Origin: Rhizobium sp. 16-488-2b
GTDB lineage: Bacteria; Pseudomonadota; Alphaproteobacteria; Rhizobiales; Rhizobiaceae
Assembly: GCF_017741815.1 (NCBI RefSeq)
Contig: NZ_JAGHMF010000001.1
Location: 1-64,000, forward strand
Direction of reading: 5' to 3'
Length of the DNA: 64,000 nucleotides
Shown here: positions 37,730 through 47,642 of the stretch, in pieces
Layout of the letters: each line of letters begins with the position of its first letter
Position numbering within the stretch: the first letter of the stretch is position 1
The notes under the pieces: generated by a model
Database searches by the model: none
What the model was told of the DNA's origin: nothing
Seen by the model: the letters and a program-made list of their open reading frames with translations, nothing else
Program-made: the position numbers and the translations under genes

Positions 37730-38688
37730 GACCAGGGACCCTTTGGCGGTTGCGAGCCACCGCGGCCAAGGCCGGCATCCGGAACTGAGCGCGATTTGCG
37801 CACGGGATTAGCAGCACCAGCCGACGGCGTCGAGTTATTCATGCCGCCTCTTGCCATTTCCTGCAGCGCGGCGATGCGGTTTTCCGTATTCGGGTGGGTG
37901 GAAAACAGGTTGTCCATGCCAGCACCCGTCAACGGATTGATGATGAACATGTGCGCCGTCGCCGGATTGCGCTCCGCGTCGTAGTTCGGAATGTTCGAGG
38001 CGCCACGGGCGATCTTGCCAAGTGCGGAGGCCAGCCACAGCGGGTTACCGCAGATCTCGGCGCCGCGCCGGTCGGCGGAATACTCGCGCGTACGGCTGAT
38101 CGCCATCTGCACCAGCATGGCGGCCATAGGTGCGACGATCATCGCCAGCAGAACACCGACGAACCCAAGCGGATTGTTGTTGTTCTCGCGGTTGCCGCCG
38201 AAGAAGAAGGCGAAATTGCCGAGCATCGAGATGGCGCCGGCAAGCGTCGCCGTGATCGTCATCGTCAGCGTGTCGCGGTTTTGCACGTGCGCGAGTTCGT
38301 GCGCCATGACACCTGCAACCTCTTCCGGCGACAGCGCGCTCAACAGGCCAGTCGACGCCGCGACCGCGGCATTCTCCGGATTGCGGCCCGTCGCGAAAGC
38401 GTTCGGCTGCGGGCTGTCATAGAGATAGACCTTCGGCATCGGCAAGCCCGCATTGTGCGAGAGATCGCGGATGATGTTGAAGAACTCCGGCGCGTTGCGC
38501 TCATCGATCTCCTGCGCACGGTAGGCCGAAAGCACCATGCGGTCGGAATTCCAGTAGGAGAAGAAGTTCATGCCGGCCGCTACCAGGAACGCGATCATCA
38601 TGCCGCTACGGCCACCGATCATGAACCCGACGACCATGAACAGTGCCGTCATGAAGGCAAGCAACATGGCAGTACGGACAAGGTTCAT
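37726..38688 (-). CDS. htpX: HtpX-family membrane zinc metalloprotease
   Basis: A 320-residue M48 protease of the inner membrane that takes part in quality control of membrane proteins. Two N-terminal helices precede the [10 protein letters not shown] zinc motif, and two more hydrophobic segments follow. A downstream glutamate ([14 protein letters not shown]) supplies the third ligand region. I choose the third of three consecutive ATGs (38688), because GGAG is six bases before it. The C-terminal 35 residues are Pro/Gly/Ser-rich and probably disordered. It heads the minus-strand group that continues into rsmB. Confidence 0.93.
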   Translation of the reverse strand: MNLVRTAMLLAFMTALFMVVGFMIGGRSGMMIAFLVAAGMNFFSYWNSDRMVLSAYRAQEIDERNAPEFFNIIRDLSHNAGLPMPKVYLYDSPQPNAFATGRNPENAAVAASTGLLSALSPEEVAGVMAHELAHVQNRDTLTMTITATLAGAISMLGNFAFFFGGNRENNNNPLGFVGVLLAMIVAPMAAMLVQMAISRTREYSADRRGAEICGNPLWLASALGKIARGASNIPNYDAERNPATAHMFIINPLTGAGMDNLFSTHPNTENRIAALQEMARGGMNNSTPSAGAANPVRKSRSVPDAGLGRGGSQPPKGPWS

Positions 38689-38806
38689 CATCATCTCCAT
38701 TTCAGGCGAGCGTCGTTTGCGCTCAAAGGGTTTCAATCGCCGCGTCGGCGTCCTATAATCTGGTTATTCATCGGCCATTTTCAATATTTTCAAGCGGGCG
38801 TGCGTG

Positions 38807-39031
38807 ATGCAGGAAGCGGACAACGACAATATCGAGGCTCTGGCCGAGGAAGGCACCGAGCGTCCGCGCAAGATGCTCTCACCCGCCGCCAAGCGTGCGC
38901 TTGCCGAAGCCGAGGAGCGTCGCCGCAACGAACAGCCGACCGATATGCCGGCCGAGATCGGCGGGCGAGGGGGCGCCGATCCGGCCCGCTTTGGCGATTG
39001 GGAAATCAACGGTCGCGCGATCGACTTCTAA
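38807..39031 (+). CDS. DUF1674 protein, succinate dehydrogenase assembly factor 4-like
   Basis: A 74-residue protein whose C-terminus GGRGGADPARFGDWEINGRAIDF is the hallmark of DUF1674/SDHAF4, a small chaperone that in mitochondria helps the flavinylated succinate dehydrogenase subunit assemble. The N-terminal half is acidic and then Lys/Arg/Glu-rich. I use the ATG at 38807; the codon before it is GTG. It is divergent from htpX. The bacterial function is inferred from the eukaryotic homologue. Confidence 0.88.
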   Translation: MQEADNDNIEALAEEGTERPRKMLSPAAKRALAEAEERRRNEQPTDMPAEIGGRGGADPARFGDWEINGRAIDF

Positions 39032-39044
39032 GTAAATATTCCTA

Positions 39045-39073
39045 TTGACTTCACGTGAATATCGGAATTTATT
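39045..39073 (+). promoter_or_regulatory. promoter of the nuclease gene, suggesting a leaderless mRNA
   Basis: TTGACT (39045-39050), a 17-base spacer and TTTATT (39068-39073). Transcription would begin about at 39080, the A of the start codon, and no ribosome site precedes that ATG. Confidence 0.45.
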
Positions 39074-39079
39074 CCTGAT

Positions 39080-39529
39080 ATGTTCACACGCGCGCTCATA
39101 TCGCTAGCGATCCTTGCGGCACTTTCGGTGCCTGCTTTCGCGCGAGATGAGATCGCCGGACCCGTCTCGGCTGAAATTCTGCGTGTGATCGATGGAGACA
39201 CCTTGCTGGTCGCGGCCCGTCCGTGGCCGCAGCAGACCGTGGAAGTCTATGTCCGCATCCGCGGCATCGATACACCCGAGATGCACTCGAAATGCGGCAC
39301 GGTCAGACGCGCGGCAATAGATGCCCGCCAAGTGTTGCAAAACTTGACCGACAATTCGCCACAAGTGCAGCTGACCCGAATTTCCGGCGACAAGTATTTC
39401 GGCCGCATCCTGGCCGACGTCACGCTCTCCGATGGACGGAGTCCGGCTCAGTATATGCTGGGCGAGGGGATCGCTGTTGCCTATGACGGCGGTCGGAAGC
39501 CGAAGACGCCATGCTCCGATCAAGATTAA
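39080..39529 (+). CDS. secreted thermonuclease (SNase-like) family protein
   Basis: A 149-residue protein with a signal peptide (TRALISLAILAALSVPAFA, cleavage after AFA) and an SNase-like OB-fold domain. The motifs VIDGDTLLV, VRIRGIDTPE and GDKYFGRILADV correspond to the calcium-binding and catalytic stretches of staphylococcal nuclease, although RGIDTPE is followed by a cysteine-containing segment and another Cys lies near the C-terminus, possibly a disulphide pair. It should act in the periplasm or outside the cell. No Shine-Dalgarno sequence precedes the ATG. Confidence 0.85.
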   Translation: MFTRALISLAILAALSVPAFARDEIAGPVSAEILRVIDGDTLLVAARPWPQQTVEVYVRIRGIDTPEMHSKCGTVRRAAIDARQVLQNLTDNSPQVQLTRISGDKYFGRILADVTLSDGRSPAQYMLGEGIAVAYDGGRKPKTPCSDQD

Positions 39530-39576
39530 GGCCGCTCCGGTTTCCCGAAGCGGCCCACATTAGCAGACAGCCTATA

Positions 39577-41532
39577 TTAAGCAGCCGCCTTGTTCTGCCG
39601 GTTGGCGATCAGATCATCCACAACCGCCGGATCGGCAAGCGTCGACGTATCGCCCAGTGAACCAAAATCATCCTCGGCGATCTTGCGCAGAATGCGTCGC
39701 ATGATCTTGCCCGACCGGGTTTTCGGCAGCCCGGGCGAGAACTGGATCTTGTCCGGTGCCGCGATCGGGCCGATCTCGTTGCGGACATGCTTGATCAGCT
39801 GCTGGCGCAGCTCGTCCGAACCCTCGTTGCCGGCCATCAGCGTAACATAGCAATAAATGCCCTGCCCCTTGATCGCATGCGGATAGCCGACGACCGCGGC
39901 CTCGGAGACGAGGCTATGCGACACCAGCGCCGATTCGACCTCGGCCGTGCCGAGGCGATGGCCGGACACATTGAGCACGTCGTCGACGCGACCGGTAATC
40001 CAGTAATAGCCGTCCTCATCCCGCCGGCAGCCATCACCGGTGAAATACTTGCCCTTGTAGGTCGAGAAGTAGGTCTGGATGAAGCGCTCGTGGTCGCCAT
40101 AGACCGTGCGCATCTGCCCCGGCCAGCTGTCGGTAATGCAGAGATTACCATCAGCCGCGCCCTCAAGCACGTTGCCTTCATTGTCCACCAGCTGCGGCTT
40201 GACGCCGAAGAACGGCTTGGTCGCCGATCCCGGCTTCAGGTCGGTCGCACCAGGCAGCGGCGTGATCATGTGGCCACCCGTCTCCGTCTGCCACCAGGTG
40301 TCGATGACAGGGCAACGCTTGTCGCCGACAACGTTATAGTACCATTCCCAGGCTTCGGGATTGATGGGCTCGCCCACGGTGCCGAGCAGACGCAGGCTGG
40401 ACCGCGACGAGCGCGTCACGAAGTGATCGCCGGCGCCCATCAGCGAACGGATAGCCGTCGGCGCCGTGTAGAAGATGTTGACCTTGTGCTTGTCGATCAC
40501 CTCCCAGAAGCGCCCCTGATCCGGAAAGTTTGGAACGCCCTCGAACATCAGCGTGGTCGCGCAGTTCGCAAGCGGGCCATAGACGATATAGGAGTGACCG
40601 GTGACCCAGCCGACATCGGCCGTGCACCAGTAGATATCGCCGGGATGATAGTCGAACACATATTCATGCGTCATCGCCGCGTAGACGAGATAGCCGCCAG
40701 TCGTATGCAAGACCCCCTTCGGCTTGCCCGTCGAACCCGACGTGTAAAGAATGAAAAGCGGATCTTCCGCCTTCATCTTGGCGGGCGGGCACTCCGGCTT
40801 CACCGTCGCCATTTCCTGGTGATACCAGAGGTCGCGGCCCGGCGCCCAACCCGTCTTGCCGCCGGTGCGGCGAACCACCAGAACCTTCTCGACGATCACA
40901 TGCTGGCGTGCTGCGATATGGATCGCCGTGTCGGTGTTCTCTTTCAGCGGCACCGGCTTGCCGCCGCGCACGCCCTCGTCGCAGGTGATGACGAAGGTTG
41001 ATTCGCAGTCGACAATCCGCCCCGCCAGTGCTTCCGGCGAAAAGCCGCCGAAGACGATCGAGTGCACGGCTCCGATGCGGGCGCAAGCGAGCATCGCATA
41101 GGCCGCCTCGGGGATCATCGGCATGTAGATGGTGACACGGTCGCCCTTCTTGACGCCATGCTTCTTCAGAACGTTCGCCATACGGCAAACATGCTCATAG
41201 AGCTCGTTATAGGTGATCTTCTTGTCGATGTAGGGGTTGTCGCCCTCGAAGATGATCGCGACCTGATTGCCGTTGGTCTTCAGGTGCCTGTCGATACAGT
41301 TGTAGGAGACGTTCGTCTGGCCGTCTTCGAACCACTTGATCTTCACGTTGCCGGTGAAAGAAGTGTTCTTCACCTTCGTATAAGGCTTGAACCAGTCGAT
41401 CCGCTTGCCATGCTTGCCCCAGAACTTATCCGGGTTCTCGACGCTCTCCTCGTACCATTTCTCGTACTTGGCCTTGTCGATCAGCGCATGGTTCTGAACC
41501 GGCTTCTGCACCGGGTAGATCTTCTCCGACAT
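39577..41532 (-). CDS. acs: acetyl-CoA synthetase
   Basis: A 651-residue adenylate-forming ligase that makes acetyl-CoA from acetate, ATP and CoA. The phosphate-binding loop is [33 protein letters not shown] and [13 protein letters not shown] are family motifs, and the C-terminal catalytic lysine that is a target of acetylation control is in [10 protein letters not shown]. Length matches the E. coli enzyme. The ATG at 41532 has GGAGG eight bases upstream, so the in-frame start at 41595 is rejected. It is divergent from trcR. Confidence 0.97.
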   Translation of the reverse strand: MSEKIYPVQKPVQNHALIDKAKYEKWYEESVENPDKFWGKHGKRIDWFKPYTKVKNTSFTGNVKIKWFEDGQTNVSYNCIDRHLKTNGNQVAIIFEGDNPYIDKKITYNELYEHVCRMANVLKKHGVKKGDRVTIYMPMIPEAAYAMLACARIGAVHSIVFGGFSPEALAGRIVDCESTFVITCDEGVRGGKPVPLKENTDTAIHIAARQHVIVEKVLVVRRTGGKTGWAPGRDLWYHQEMATVKPECPPAKMKAEDPLFILYTSGSTGKPKGVLHTTGGYLVYAAMTHEYVFDYHPGDIYWCTADVGWVTGHSYIVYGPLANCATTLMFEGVPNFPDQGRFWEVIDKHKVNIFYTAPTAIRSLMGAGDHFVTRSSRSSLRLLGTVGEPINPEAWEWYYNVVGDKRCPVIDTWWQTETGGHMITPLPGATDLKPGSATKPFFGVKPQLVDNEGNVLEGAADGNLCITDSWPGQMRTVYGDHERFIQTYFSTYKGKYFTGDGCRRDEDGYYWITGRVDDVLNVSGHRLGTAEVESALVSHSLVSEAAVVGYPHAIKGQGIYCYVTLMAGNEGSDELRQQLIKHVRNEIGPIAAPDKIQFSPGLPKTRSGKIMRRILRKIAEDDFGSLGDTSTLADPAVVDDLIANRQNKAAA

Positions 41533-41648
41533 CGATTTCCTCCTCACTCGGACGCCGGCGGCAGGAGTACGCCACAGGCGGTTTTGTGCATTCATAACAG
41601 GTCAGATCGACCCGGCAATTAGACAAAGGTCATTTCATTCGTGATCAA

Positions 41649-41677
41649 TTGCAATTATGCGTCACTCCGGTTATATA
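41649..41677 (+). promoter_or_regulatory. sigma-70 promoter candidate for trcR
   Basis: TTGCAA (41649-41654), 17-base spacer, TATATA (41672-41677). The predicted leader is about 70 bases and ends in AGAAGGA before the ATG. Confidence 0.5.
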
Positions 41678-41754
41678 GCGGCATAATTTCCCGGACATAG
41701 TGGTGACAACCCACGGACCGCGACACCGGCGCGGACGACAGAAGGACTATATCC

Positions 41755-42456
41755 ATGGCTCAACAACTGCTTATGCCGAAGGCGACCGCTATTTGGCTCG
41801 TCGACAACACAGCTCTGTCTTTCGACCAGATCGCTCAGTTCTGCAAATTGCACCCTCTGGAAGTGAAGGCGATCGCTGACGGCGAAGCTGCGCAGGGCAT
41901 CAAGGGCCTGGATCCGATCTCCACCGGTCAGCTGTCGCGCGACGAAATCGAACGCGCCGAAAAGAACCCGGCCCACAAGCTGAAGCTTTCCGAGCCGAAG
42001 GTGCGCGTTCCGGAATCCAAGCGTCGTGGCCCGCGCTACACGCCGGTCTCCAAGCGCCAGGACCGCCCGAACGCCATCCTGTGGCTGGTTCGCAATCACC
42101 CGGAACTGAAGGACGCCCAGATTTCGCGTCTCGTCGGTACGACCAAGTCGACGATCGAACAGATCCGCGAGCGCACCCACTGGAACGCCGCCAACCTGAC
42201 GCCGATGGATCCGGTCACGCTCGGCCTCTGCAGCCAGATCGACCTCGACATGGAAGTCGAAAAGGCCGCCAAGGGCCGTCCGCTGCCGACCGCTGCCGAA
42301 CTCGGCGAAACGCTGCAGTCCGCGCACGAAACCGAACGCCTGGCTCCGAGCTACGAGCGTGAGGAAGAGAAGGAAATCGACGCCGACGCCGTCTTCGCGA
42401 AGCTGAAGTCGCTGAAGTCCTCGACGCCGGATGAAGACGAAGACGATCGCTACTAA
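41755..42456 (+). CDS. trcR: DUF1013 protein, cell cycle transcriptional regulator TrcR
   Basis: A 233-residue protein of the alphaproteobacteria-restricted DUF1013 family, annotated as the cell-cycle regulator TrcR. It has an N-terminal helix-turn-helix-like segment (LSFDQIAQFCKLHPLEVKAIAD), a basic linker, a second one (LKDAQISRLVGTTKSTIEQI) and an acidic tail (PDEDEDDRY). No sensor domain is seen. The ATG follows AGAAGGA. It is monocistronic, closed by a strong terminator, and lies beside the parS-rich origin domain, which fits a cell-cycle role but does not prove one. Confidence 0.88.
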   Translation: MAQQLLMPKATAIWLVDNTALSFDQIAQFCKLHPLEVKAIADGEAAQGIKGLDPISTGQLSRDEIERAEKNPAHKLKLSEPKVRVPESKRRGPRYTPVSKRQDRPNAILWLVRNHPELKDAQISRLVGTTKSTIEQIRERTHWNAANLTPMDPVTLGLCSQIDLDMEVEKAAKGRPLPTAAELGETLQSAHETERLAPSYEREEEKEIDADAVFAKLKSLKSSTPDEDEDDRY

Positions 42457-42477
42457 GCGGTTGGACGGACTGAGATT

Positions 42478-42503
42478 AAAACCCCGCTTAGGCGGGGTTT
42501 TTT
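42478..42503 (+). terminator. Rho-independent terminator of trcR
   Basis: AAAACCCCGC (42478-42487), loop TTAG and GCGGGGTTTT (42492-42501) followed by TT. This is an ideal GC stem with a T-run. Confidence 0.93.
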
Positions 42504-42542
42504 ATTGCCGGTTTGCAATTGCGCGGTAACGCGGATCGCAAA

Positions 42543-42558
42543 TGTTTCCCGTGAAACA
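42543..42558. other. parS: parS-like centromere site (one mismatch)
   Basis: TGTTTCCCGTGAAACA differs from the consensus TGTTTCACGTGAAACA at one base (A to C at position 7). It is intergenic, between the trcR terminator and the end of the YggS gene, about 5 kb from parB. Confidence 0.75.
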
Positions 42559-42589
42559 TTCACGCCGACTACGGGAGCAGATACGATGA

Positions 42590-43249
42590 TCAGCGGGTGC
42601 CGAAAATGGCGGACCCAACCCGGACGCTGGTGGCACCGAAAGCGACGGCCGTCTCGTAATCACCAGACATGCCCATCGAGAGCTTCTCGACGCCGCAGGC
42701 CTTCGCCAGTTTCGCCAGCAGGGCGAAATGCGGGCCCGGATTTTCATCCGCCGGCGGAATGCACATCAATCCTTCGATGGAGAGGCCAAGCTCATCGCGG
42801 CAGAGCGCCACGAATGCCGCCGTATCGTCAGGCGCAATGCCTGCTTTCTGCGGCTCGAGGCCCGTGTTGACCTGAACATAGAGGCGAGGGGCCTTGCCCT
42901 GGCGCTTCATTTCATCGGCGAGCGCGCGTGCGATCTTCTCGCGATCGACCGTCTCGATGACATCGAAGAGCGCAACCGCTTCACCGGCCTTGTTCGACTG
43001 CAGCGGTCCTATCAGATGCAGCTCGATGCCAGCCGTCTCGCTCTTCAGCTCCGGCCACTTACCCTGACTCTCCTGCACGCGGTTTTCACCGAACACGCGC
43101 TGACCAGCCTCGATGGCTGGGCGAATCTGATCCGCATCGAATGTCTTGGACACGGCCACGAGCTGCACCGAGCCTTCCGCTCTTCCCGTTTCGCGGGCCG
43201 CCGCCGCGATCCGGCCGCGAACCTCTTCCAGTCGCTCTTGAAGTTCCAT
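42590..43249 (-). CDS. YggS/PLPBP family pyridoxal phosphate-binding protein
   Basis: A 219-residue single-domain TIM-barrel protein that binds PLP without known catalysis and buffers the vitamin B6 pool. The Schiff-base lysine is K35 in VAVSKTF; FGENRVQE, HLIGPLQSNK, GLMCIP and MGMSGDYETA are family motifs. The length is standard. It stands alone on the minus strand between trcR and leuS. Confidence 0.92.
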   Translation of the reverse strand: MELQERLEEVRGRIAAAARETGRAEGSVQLVAVSKTFDADQIRPAIEAGQRVFGENRVQESQGKWPELKSETAGIELHLIGPLQSNKAGEAVALFDVIETVDREKIARALADEMKRQGKAPRLYVQVNTGLEPQKAGIAPDDTAAFVALCRDELGLSIEGLMCIPPADENPGPHFALLAKLAKACGVEKLSMGMSGDYETAVAFGATSVRVGSAIFGTR

Positions 43250-43447
43250 GTTGCGCCTCGGTCCATCATCGAAAACAATGAAAATGCACTAAACACCCGA
43301 TCTTGCCTTGCCAAGGTCCGAAGCCTCGAAATTATCGCAGCTAGGCGCCGATTGGCCCCAAACCACGTCGGCAAAACTTGACGCTACGGTGGTTTCATGG
43401 TGAAGGTCACCACCAACTTCCCTTGATTTTCCGGAAATACGAATACC

Positions 43448-46078
43448 ATGGCTACCGAACGTTATAATCCGCGCGATGCCGAGCCTCGCTGGCAGAAAAA
43501 ATGGAACGAAGCGAAGGTCTTCGAGACCGACAACGCTGATCCGCGCGAGAAATACTACGTGCTGGAGATGTTCCCGTATCCGTCCGGCCGCATCCACATG
43601 GGCCACGTCCGCAACTATGCGATGGGCGACGTCGTCGCGCGCTACAAGCGTGCCCGCGGCTTCAACGTGCTGCATCCCATGGGTTGGGACGCGTTCGGCA
43701 TGCCGGCTGAAAACGCCGCCATGGAGCGCAACGTTCATCCGGCCGCCTGGACCTACCAGAACATCGCATCGATGAAGTCGCAGCTGAAGGCGATGGGCCT
43801 GTCGCTCGACTGGAGCCGCGAATTCGCGACCTGCGATGTCGAATACTACCAGCATCAGCAGCATATGTTCGTGGACTTCCTGGAAAAGGGTCTCGTCTAC
43901 CGCAAGCAGTCCAAGGTCAATTGGGACCCGGTCGACAACACCGTTCTCGCCAACGAGCAGGTTATCGACGGTCGCGGCTGGCGCTCCGGCGCGCTTGTCG
44001 AACAGCGCGAGCTGACCCAGTGGTTCTTCAAGATCACCGACTTCAGTCAGGATCTGCTGGACGCTTTGGATGGCCTCGATCAGTGGCCCGAGAAGGTCCG
44101 CCTGATGCAGAAGAACTGGATCGGCCGGTCCGAAGGCATGACGATCCGCTGGGAAATCGTCGGCGAAACCGCGCCCGCTGGTGAGACTGAGGTAACGGTC
44201 TACACCACGCGCCCGGACACCCTGTTTGGCGCCTCCTTCCTCGCCATTTCCGCCGATCACCCGCTGGCCAAGGACGCCGCAGCCAAGAACGCCGGGATCG
44301 ATGCCTTCTGCGAAGACGTCCGCCGTGCCGGCACATCGCTGGCAGCGCTCGAGACCGCCGAAAAGCGGGGCATAGACACGGGCATCCGTGTTCGCCATCC
44401 GCTGGACCCCTCCTGGGAGCTGCCCGTCTACATCGCCAATTTCGTGCTGATGGACTACGGCACGGGCGCCATCTTCGGATGCCCGGCAGGCGATCAGCGC
44501 GACCTCGATTTCGCCCGCAAGTATGGCCTTCCGGTCATACCCGTTGTCATGCCGCGTGACGGCGACGTCGCGACCTTTGCTGTCGGTGATACCGCCTATG
44601 ATGGCGACGGCATCATGATCAACTCGCGCTTCCTGGATGGCAAGTCGACGGACGAAGCCTTCAATATCGTGGCCGACCGTTTGTCGTCCGCGTCTCTGGG
44701 CAACGCGCCACAGGGCGAACGCAAGGTCAACTTCCGCCTGCGCGACTGGGGTATTTCCCGCCAGCGCTACTGGGGCTGCCCCATCCCGGTCATTCACTGC
44801 CAGGATTGCGGTGTCGTGCCGGTGCCGAAGAAGGATCTCCCGGTCAAGCTGCCCGAGGATGTCACCTTCGATCAGCCGGGCAATCCGCTCGACCGGCATC
44901 CCACATGGCGCCACGTCGCTTGCCCGCATTGCGGCAAGGATGCCCGTCGCGAAACCGACACGATGGACACCTTCGTCGATTCCAGCTGGTACTTCACGCG
45001 CTTTACGGCGCCTTGGGAGAGCAAGCCGACGGATTTCGCGGCTGCCAACCGCTGGCTGCCAGTCGATCAGTATATCGGCGGTATCGAGCATGCGATCCTG
45101 CATCTGCTCTATTCGCGCTTCTTTACCCGCGCGATGCGCGAAACCGGCCATGTCGACGTGAAGGAGCCGTTCAAGGGCCTGTTCACGCAGGGCATGGTGG
45201 TCCACGAGACCTATAGCCGTGGCTCTGGCATGAGCCGCGAATGGGTCGCACCGGCCGACATCAAGATCGAGGAGATGGATGGCAAACGCCGTGCGTTTCT
45301 CCTCTCGAACAACGAAGAGATCGCCATCGGCTCGATCGAGAAGATGTCGAAATCGAAGAAGAACGTCGTCGATCCTGATGACATCATTGCTTCTTACGGC
45401 GCCGACACGGCACGCTTCTTCGTTCTGTCGGATTCGCCGCCCGAGCGCGATGTGATCTGGTCGGAAGCGGGCGTCGAAGGCGCACACCGCTTCACCCAGC
45501 GCCTGTGGCGTCTCATCTCGGAAGCTGCCGAAGCTCTCAGCGACGTCGCTGCGACTCCGGCTAAGGATGGCGACGCGCTTGCCATCTCCCAGCTGGCACA
45601 CAAGACGCTCAAGGCCGTTCAGAACGACTATGACAAGCTGTGGTTCAACAAGGCCGTCGCGCGCATCTATGAGCTCGTGAACGCCATTGCTGGCCCACTG
45701 ACAACCGTTGCAGCAGGCAAGGCCGATGCCGCCTATCGTGCCGCCGTGCGCGATGCGGCCGAAATCCTCGTCCAGCTCGTAGCCCCGATGACACCGCATC
45801 TAGCCGAAGAGTGCTGGTCGGTTCTCGGTCACGACACGCTGCTCTCGCAGACGGCGTGGCCGAAGTACGACGACGCTCTTGTCGTTGAAAACGACGTCGT
45901 CCTGCCGGTGCAGATCAACGGCAAGAAGCGCGCTGAATTGACAATCTCTCGCGACGCAGATCAAACTACGGTCAGCGACGCCGCCCTTGCGTTGGAGGAT
46001 GTCAAGCGCGTGCTCAACGGCCAAGCGCCGAAGAAAATTATCGTGGTTCCACAAAGGATTGTGAACATTGTCGTTTAA
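43448..46078 (+). CDS. leuS: leucyl-tRNA synthetase
   Basis: An 876-residue class I synthetase that charges tRNA-Leu. The HIGH-type motif is HMGH (50-53) and KMSKS begins at K632; CysCys zinc-ribbon-like pairs (CQDCG, CPHCG) occur in the middle. The CP1 editing domain carries TTRPDTLFG and [15 protein letters not shown]. In that second motif the position usually held by histidine is glycine (G348), while both aspartates (D349, D352) are kept. Only a weak ribosome site precedes the ATG. It starts an operon with lptE, whose start overlaps the leuS end. Confidence 0.97.
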   Translation: MATERYNPRDAEPRWQKKWNEAKVFETDNADPREKYYVLEMFPYPSGRIHMGHVRNYAMGDVVARYKRARGFNVLHPMGWDAFGMPAENAAMERNVHPAAWTYQNIASMKSQLKAMGLSLDWSREFATCDVEYYQHQQHMFVDFLEKGLVYRKQSKVNWDPVDNTVLANEQVIDGRGWRSGALVEQRELTQWFFKITDFSQDLLDALDGLDQWPEKVRLMQKNWIGRSEGMTIRWEIVGETAPAGETEVTVYTTRPDTLFGASFLAISADHPLAKDAAAKNAGIDAFCEDVRRAGTSLAALETAEKRGIDTGIRVRHPLDPSWELPVYIANFVLMDYGTGAIFGCPAGDQRDLDFARKYGLPVIPVVMPRDGDVATFAVGDTAYDGDGIMINSRFLDGKSTDEAFNIVADRLSSASLGNAPQGERKVNFRLRDWGISRQRYWGCPIPVIHCQDCGVVPVPKKDLPVKLPEDVTFDQPGNPLDRHPTWRHVACPHCGKDARRETDTMDTFVDSSWYFTRFTAPWESKPTDFAAANRWLPVDQYIGGIEHAILHLLYSRFFTRAMRETGHVDVKEPFKGLFTQGMVVHETYSRGSGMSREWVAPADIKIEEMDGKRRAFLLSNNEEIAIGSIEKMSKSKKNVVDPDDIIASYGADTARFFVLSDSPPERDVIWSEAGVEGAHRFTQRLWRLISEAAEALSDVAATPAKDGDALAISQLAHKTLKAVQNDYDKLWFNKAVARIYELVNAIAGPLTTVAAGKADAAYRAAVRDAAEILVQLVAPMTPHLAEECWSVLGHDTLLSQTAWPKYDDALVVENDVVLPVQINGKKRAELTISRDADQTTVSDAALALEDVKRVLNGQAPKKIIVVPQRIVNIVV

Positions 46079-46589
46079 TATCGCTTCCAGGCTGGCTAGC
46101 CGCGCAGGGATTGCCGCGGTGCTGGCAACCACGGTTCTTCTCGCCTCGTGCCAGGTTCGGCCGCTCTATTCCGAAACGTCAGGCGTTGCCGGCAAGCTGT
46201 CATCCATCGCCTTCTCTGAGGCCACGTCGCGCGTCGAGCAGGAAGTTCGCAACCGACTGATCTTCCTCGCGTCCCGTGGTGCCGGCGAGCCGGACAAGGC
46301 CGATTACAAGGTCGAGATGAATGCACGATCGAGCGTCATCGACACGCTGCTGGTTGCATCCTCGGATGAGTCACGCGCGGGCCGTACCACGGTCAGCGTC
46401 GACTATACGCTGAAGTCAAACAAGGATGGCCACGTCATCCGAGCTGGCCATCAGTCGGCAACTGCCCTCATCGACTTCCCGGCCCAGGAGTTCGCCAAGC
46501 AGCGCGCTATCCGCGACTCCGAGGACCGCGCAGCACGTCAGGTCGCCGAGTTCGTGGCCGCCGACATCGCCGCGGCGCTTGGCCGCTGA
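46068..46589 (+). CDS. lptE: LPS assembly lipoprotein LptE
   Basis: A 173-residue outer-membrane lipoprotein that plugs and folds LptD for lipopolysaccharide insertion. A lipoprotein signal ends at LLASC with the lipidated cysteine C28, followed by QVRPLYSE, typical of alphaproteobacterial LptE. The start is a TTG at 46068, eleven bases inside leuS, with AAAGGA ahead. The gene lies between leuS and holA, the same order as in E. coli (leuS-lptE-holA), which supports the name. Confidence 0.9.
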   Translation: MSFNIASRLASRAGIAAVLATTVLLASCQVRPLYSETSGVAGKLSSIAFSEATSRVEQEVRNRLIFLASRGAGEPDKADYKVEMNARSSVIDTLLVASSDESRAGRTTVSVDYTLKSNKDGHVIRAGHQSATALIDFPAQEFAKQRAIRDSEDRAARQVAEFVAADIAAALGR

Positions 46590-46600
46590 GGAGCGGCTGA

Positions 46601-47635
46601 GTGGCGGAGATAAAATCGCATGAGTTCGAGGGATTTCTGGAGAAATCCGCTCGCCACTACCAGCTCTTCGTCATCTATGGCCCGGATCGCGGGCTGGTGT
46701 CTGAACGCGCCAGCCTGCTCGCCGGCAAGACCGGCGTAGACCTGACCGACCCATTTTCCCTCATCAAACTCGACATTGGCGACCTACAGAAAGACCAGGG
46801 ACGTCTGCTCGACGAAGCAGGCGCGATCGGCTTATTCGGCGGCCAGAAGCTGATCTGGATCCGGGGTGCAGCCAACGAAAAGTACCTCGTTGACGCTCTT
46901 CAGATCCTAGCGCAGAAGCCTCCCGAGGCGACATTCATCATCATCGAGGCCGGTGATCTCAAGAAGGGATCGCTCCTGCGCAAGACGAGCGAAGCCGCCC
47001 GAAGTGTCGCGACCATCCCTTGCTATGCAGATGACGCCCGGGCGCTGAACGGCCTGATAGACTCCGAACTCGCAGGCGCCAATCTTCGCATCACCACCGG
47101 AGCGCGCCAAGCGCTGCTCGAGCTTATAGGGGGCGACCGCATAGCGTCGCGCAACGAGGTCAGGAAGCTTGCGCTCTACTGCCTCAATCTTGAAGTCATC
47201 GAGGAACATCACGTCACGGAGATCATCGGCGACGCCAGCGCCATATCCGTCGACGACGCCGTTGATGCCATCCTGACTGGAAATTCCGGAAACTTCCTGC
47301 ACGCCATGCAGAAGATCACGGCATCGAAGACATCTGTTTTCCTGGTCATACAGGCATGCCTGCGGCAATTCCAATTGATGGATGCCATGCGTGCGGAAAT
47401 CGACGAGAAGCGCACGCCGGCGTCGCAGGTGATGCAGACGCTCGGGCGCCATCTTCATTTCAAGCGCAAGCCGATCATCGAGCAGGCCTTGCGAACATGG
47501 TCGGCCGATGCGCTCGCCCGTGAAACGAGCCGTCTGCAGGCGGCCATCCTGCAGACCAGGCGTCGCGCCTCTCTGGAGGACACGATCGCCATGCAGACAC
47601 TTCTATCGACCACGCTTCAGTCCGGCAGAAAATAA
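46601..47635 (+). CDS. holA: DNA polymerase III subunit delta
   Basis: A 344-residue clamp-loader subunit that opens the beta sliding clamp. The AAA+-like fold is suggested by LFVIYGPDRGLVSERA and the spacing of the later helices, and the family has lost the ATPase motifs. The GTG start at 46601 has GAGGAG upstream. The gene closes the leuS-lptE-holA operon and is convergent with parB, seven bases apart. Confidence 0.92.
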   Translation: MAEIKSHEFEGFLEKSARHYQLFVIYGPDRGLVSERASLLAGKTGVDLTDPFSLIKLDIGDLQKDQGRLLDEAGAIGLFGGQKLIWIRGAANEKYLVDALQILAQKPPEATFIIIEAGDLKKGSLLRKTSEAARSVATIPCYADDARALNGLIDSELAGANLRITTGARQALLELIGGDRIASRNEVRKLALYCLNLEVIEEHHVTEIIGDASAISVDDAVDAILTGNSGNFLHAMQKITASKTSVFLVIQACLRQFQLMDAMRAEIDEKRTPASQVMQTLGRHLHFKRKPIIEQALRTWSADALARETSRLQAAILQTRRRASLEDTIAMQTLLSTTLQSGRK

Positions 47636-47642
47636 AGCCGGA

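Noticed and set aside
39050..39061. TTCACGTGAA palindrome upstream of the nuclease gene, considered as another parS
   Set aside because: Only the central ten bases match; six of sixteen positions disagree with the consensus, and it overlaps a promoter.
43397..43426. Nine-codon frame (MVKVTTNFP) just upstream of leuS, considered as a leucine leader peptide
   Set aside because: It contains no leucine codons, lacks a ribosome site and no alternative terminator structure follows.
43289..45799. Open minus-strand frame opposite leuS
   Set aside because: Antisense shadow of leuS with no family features.
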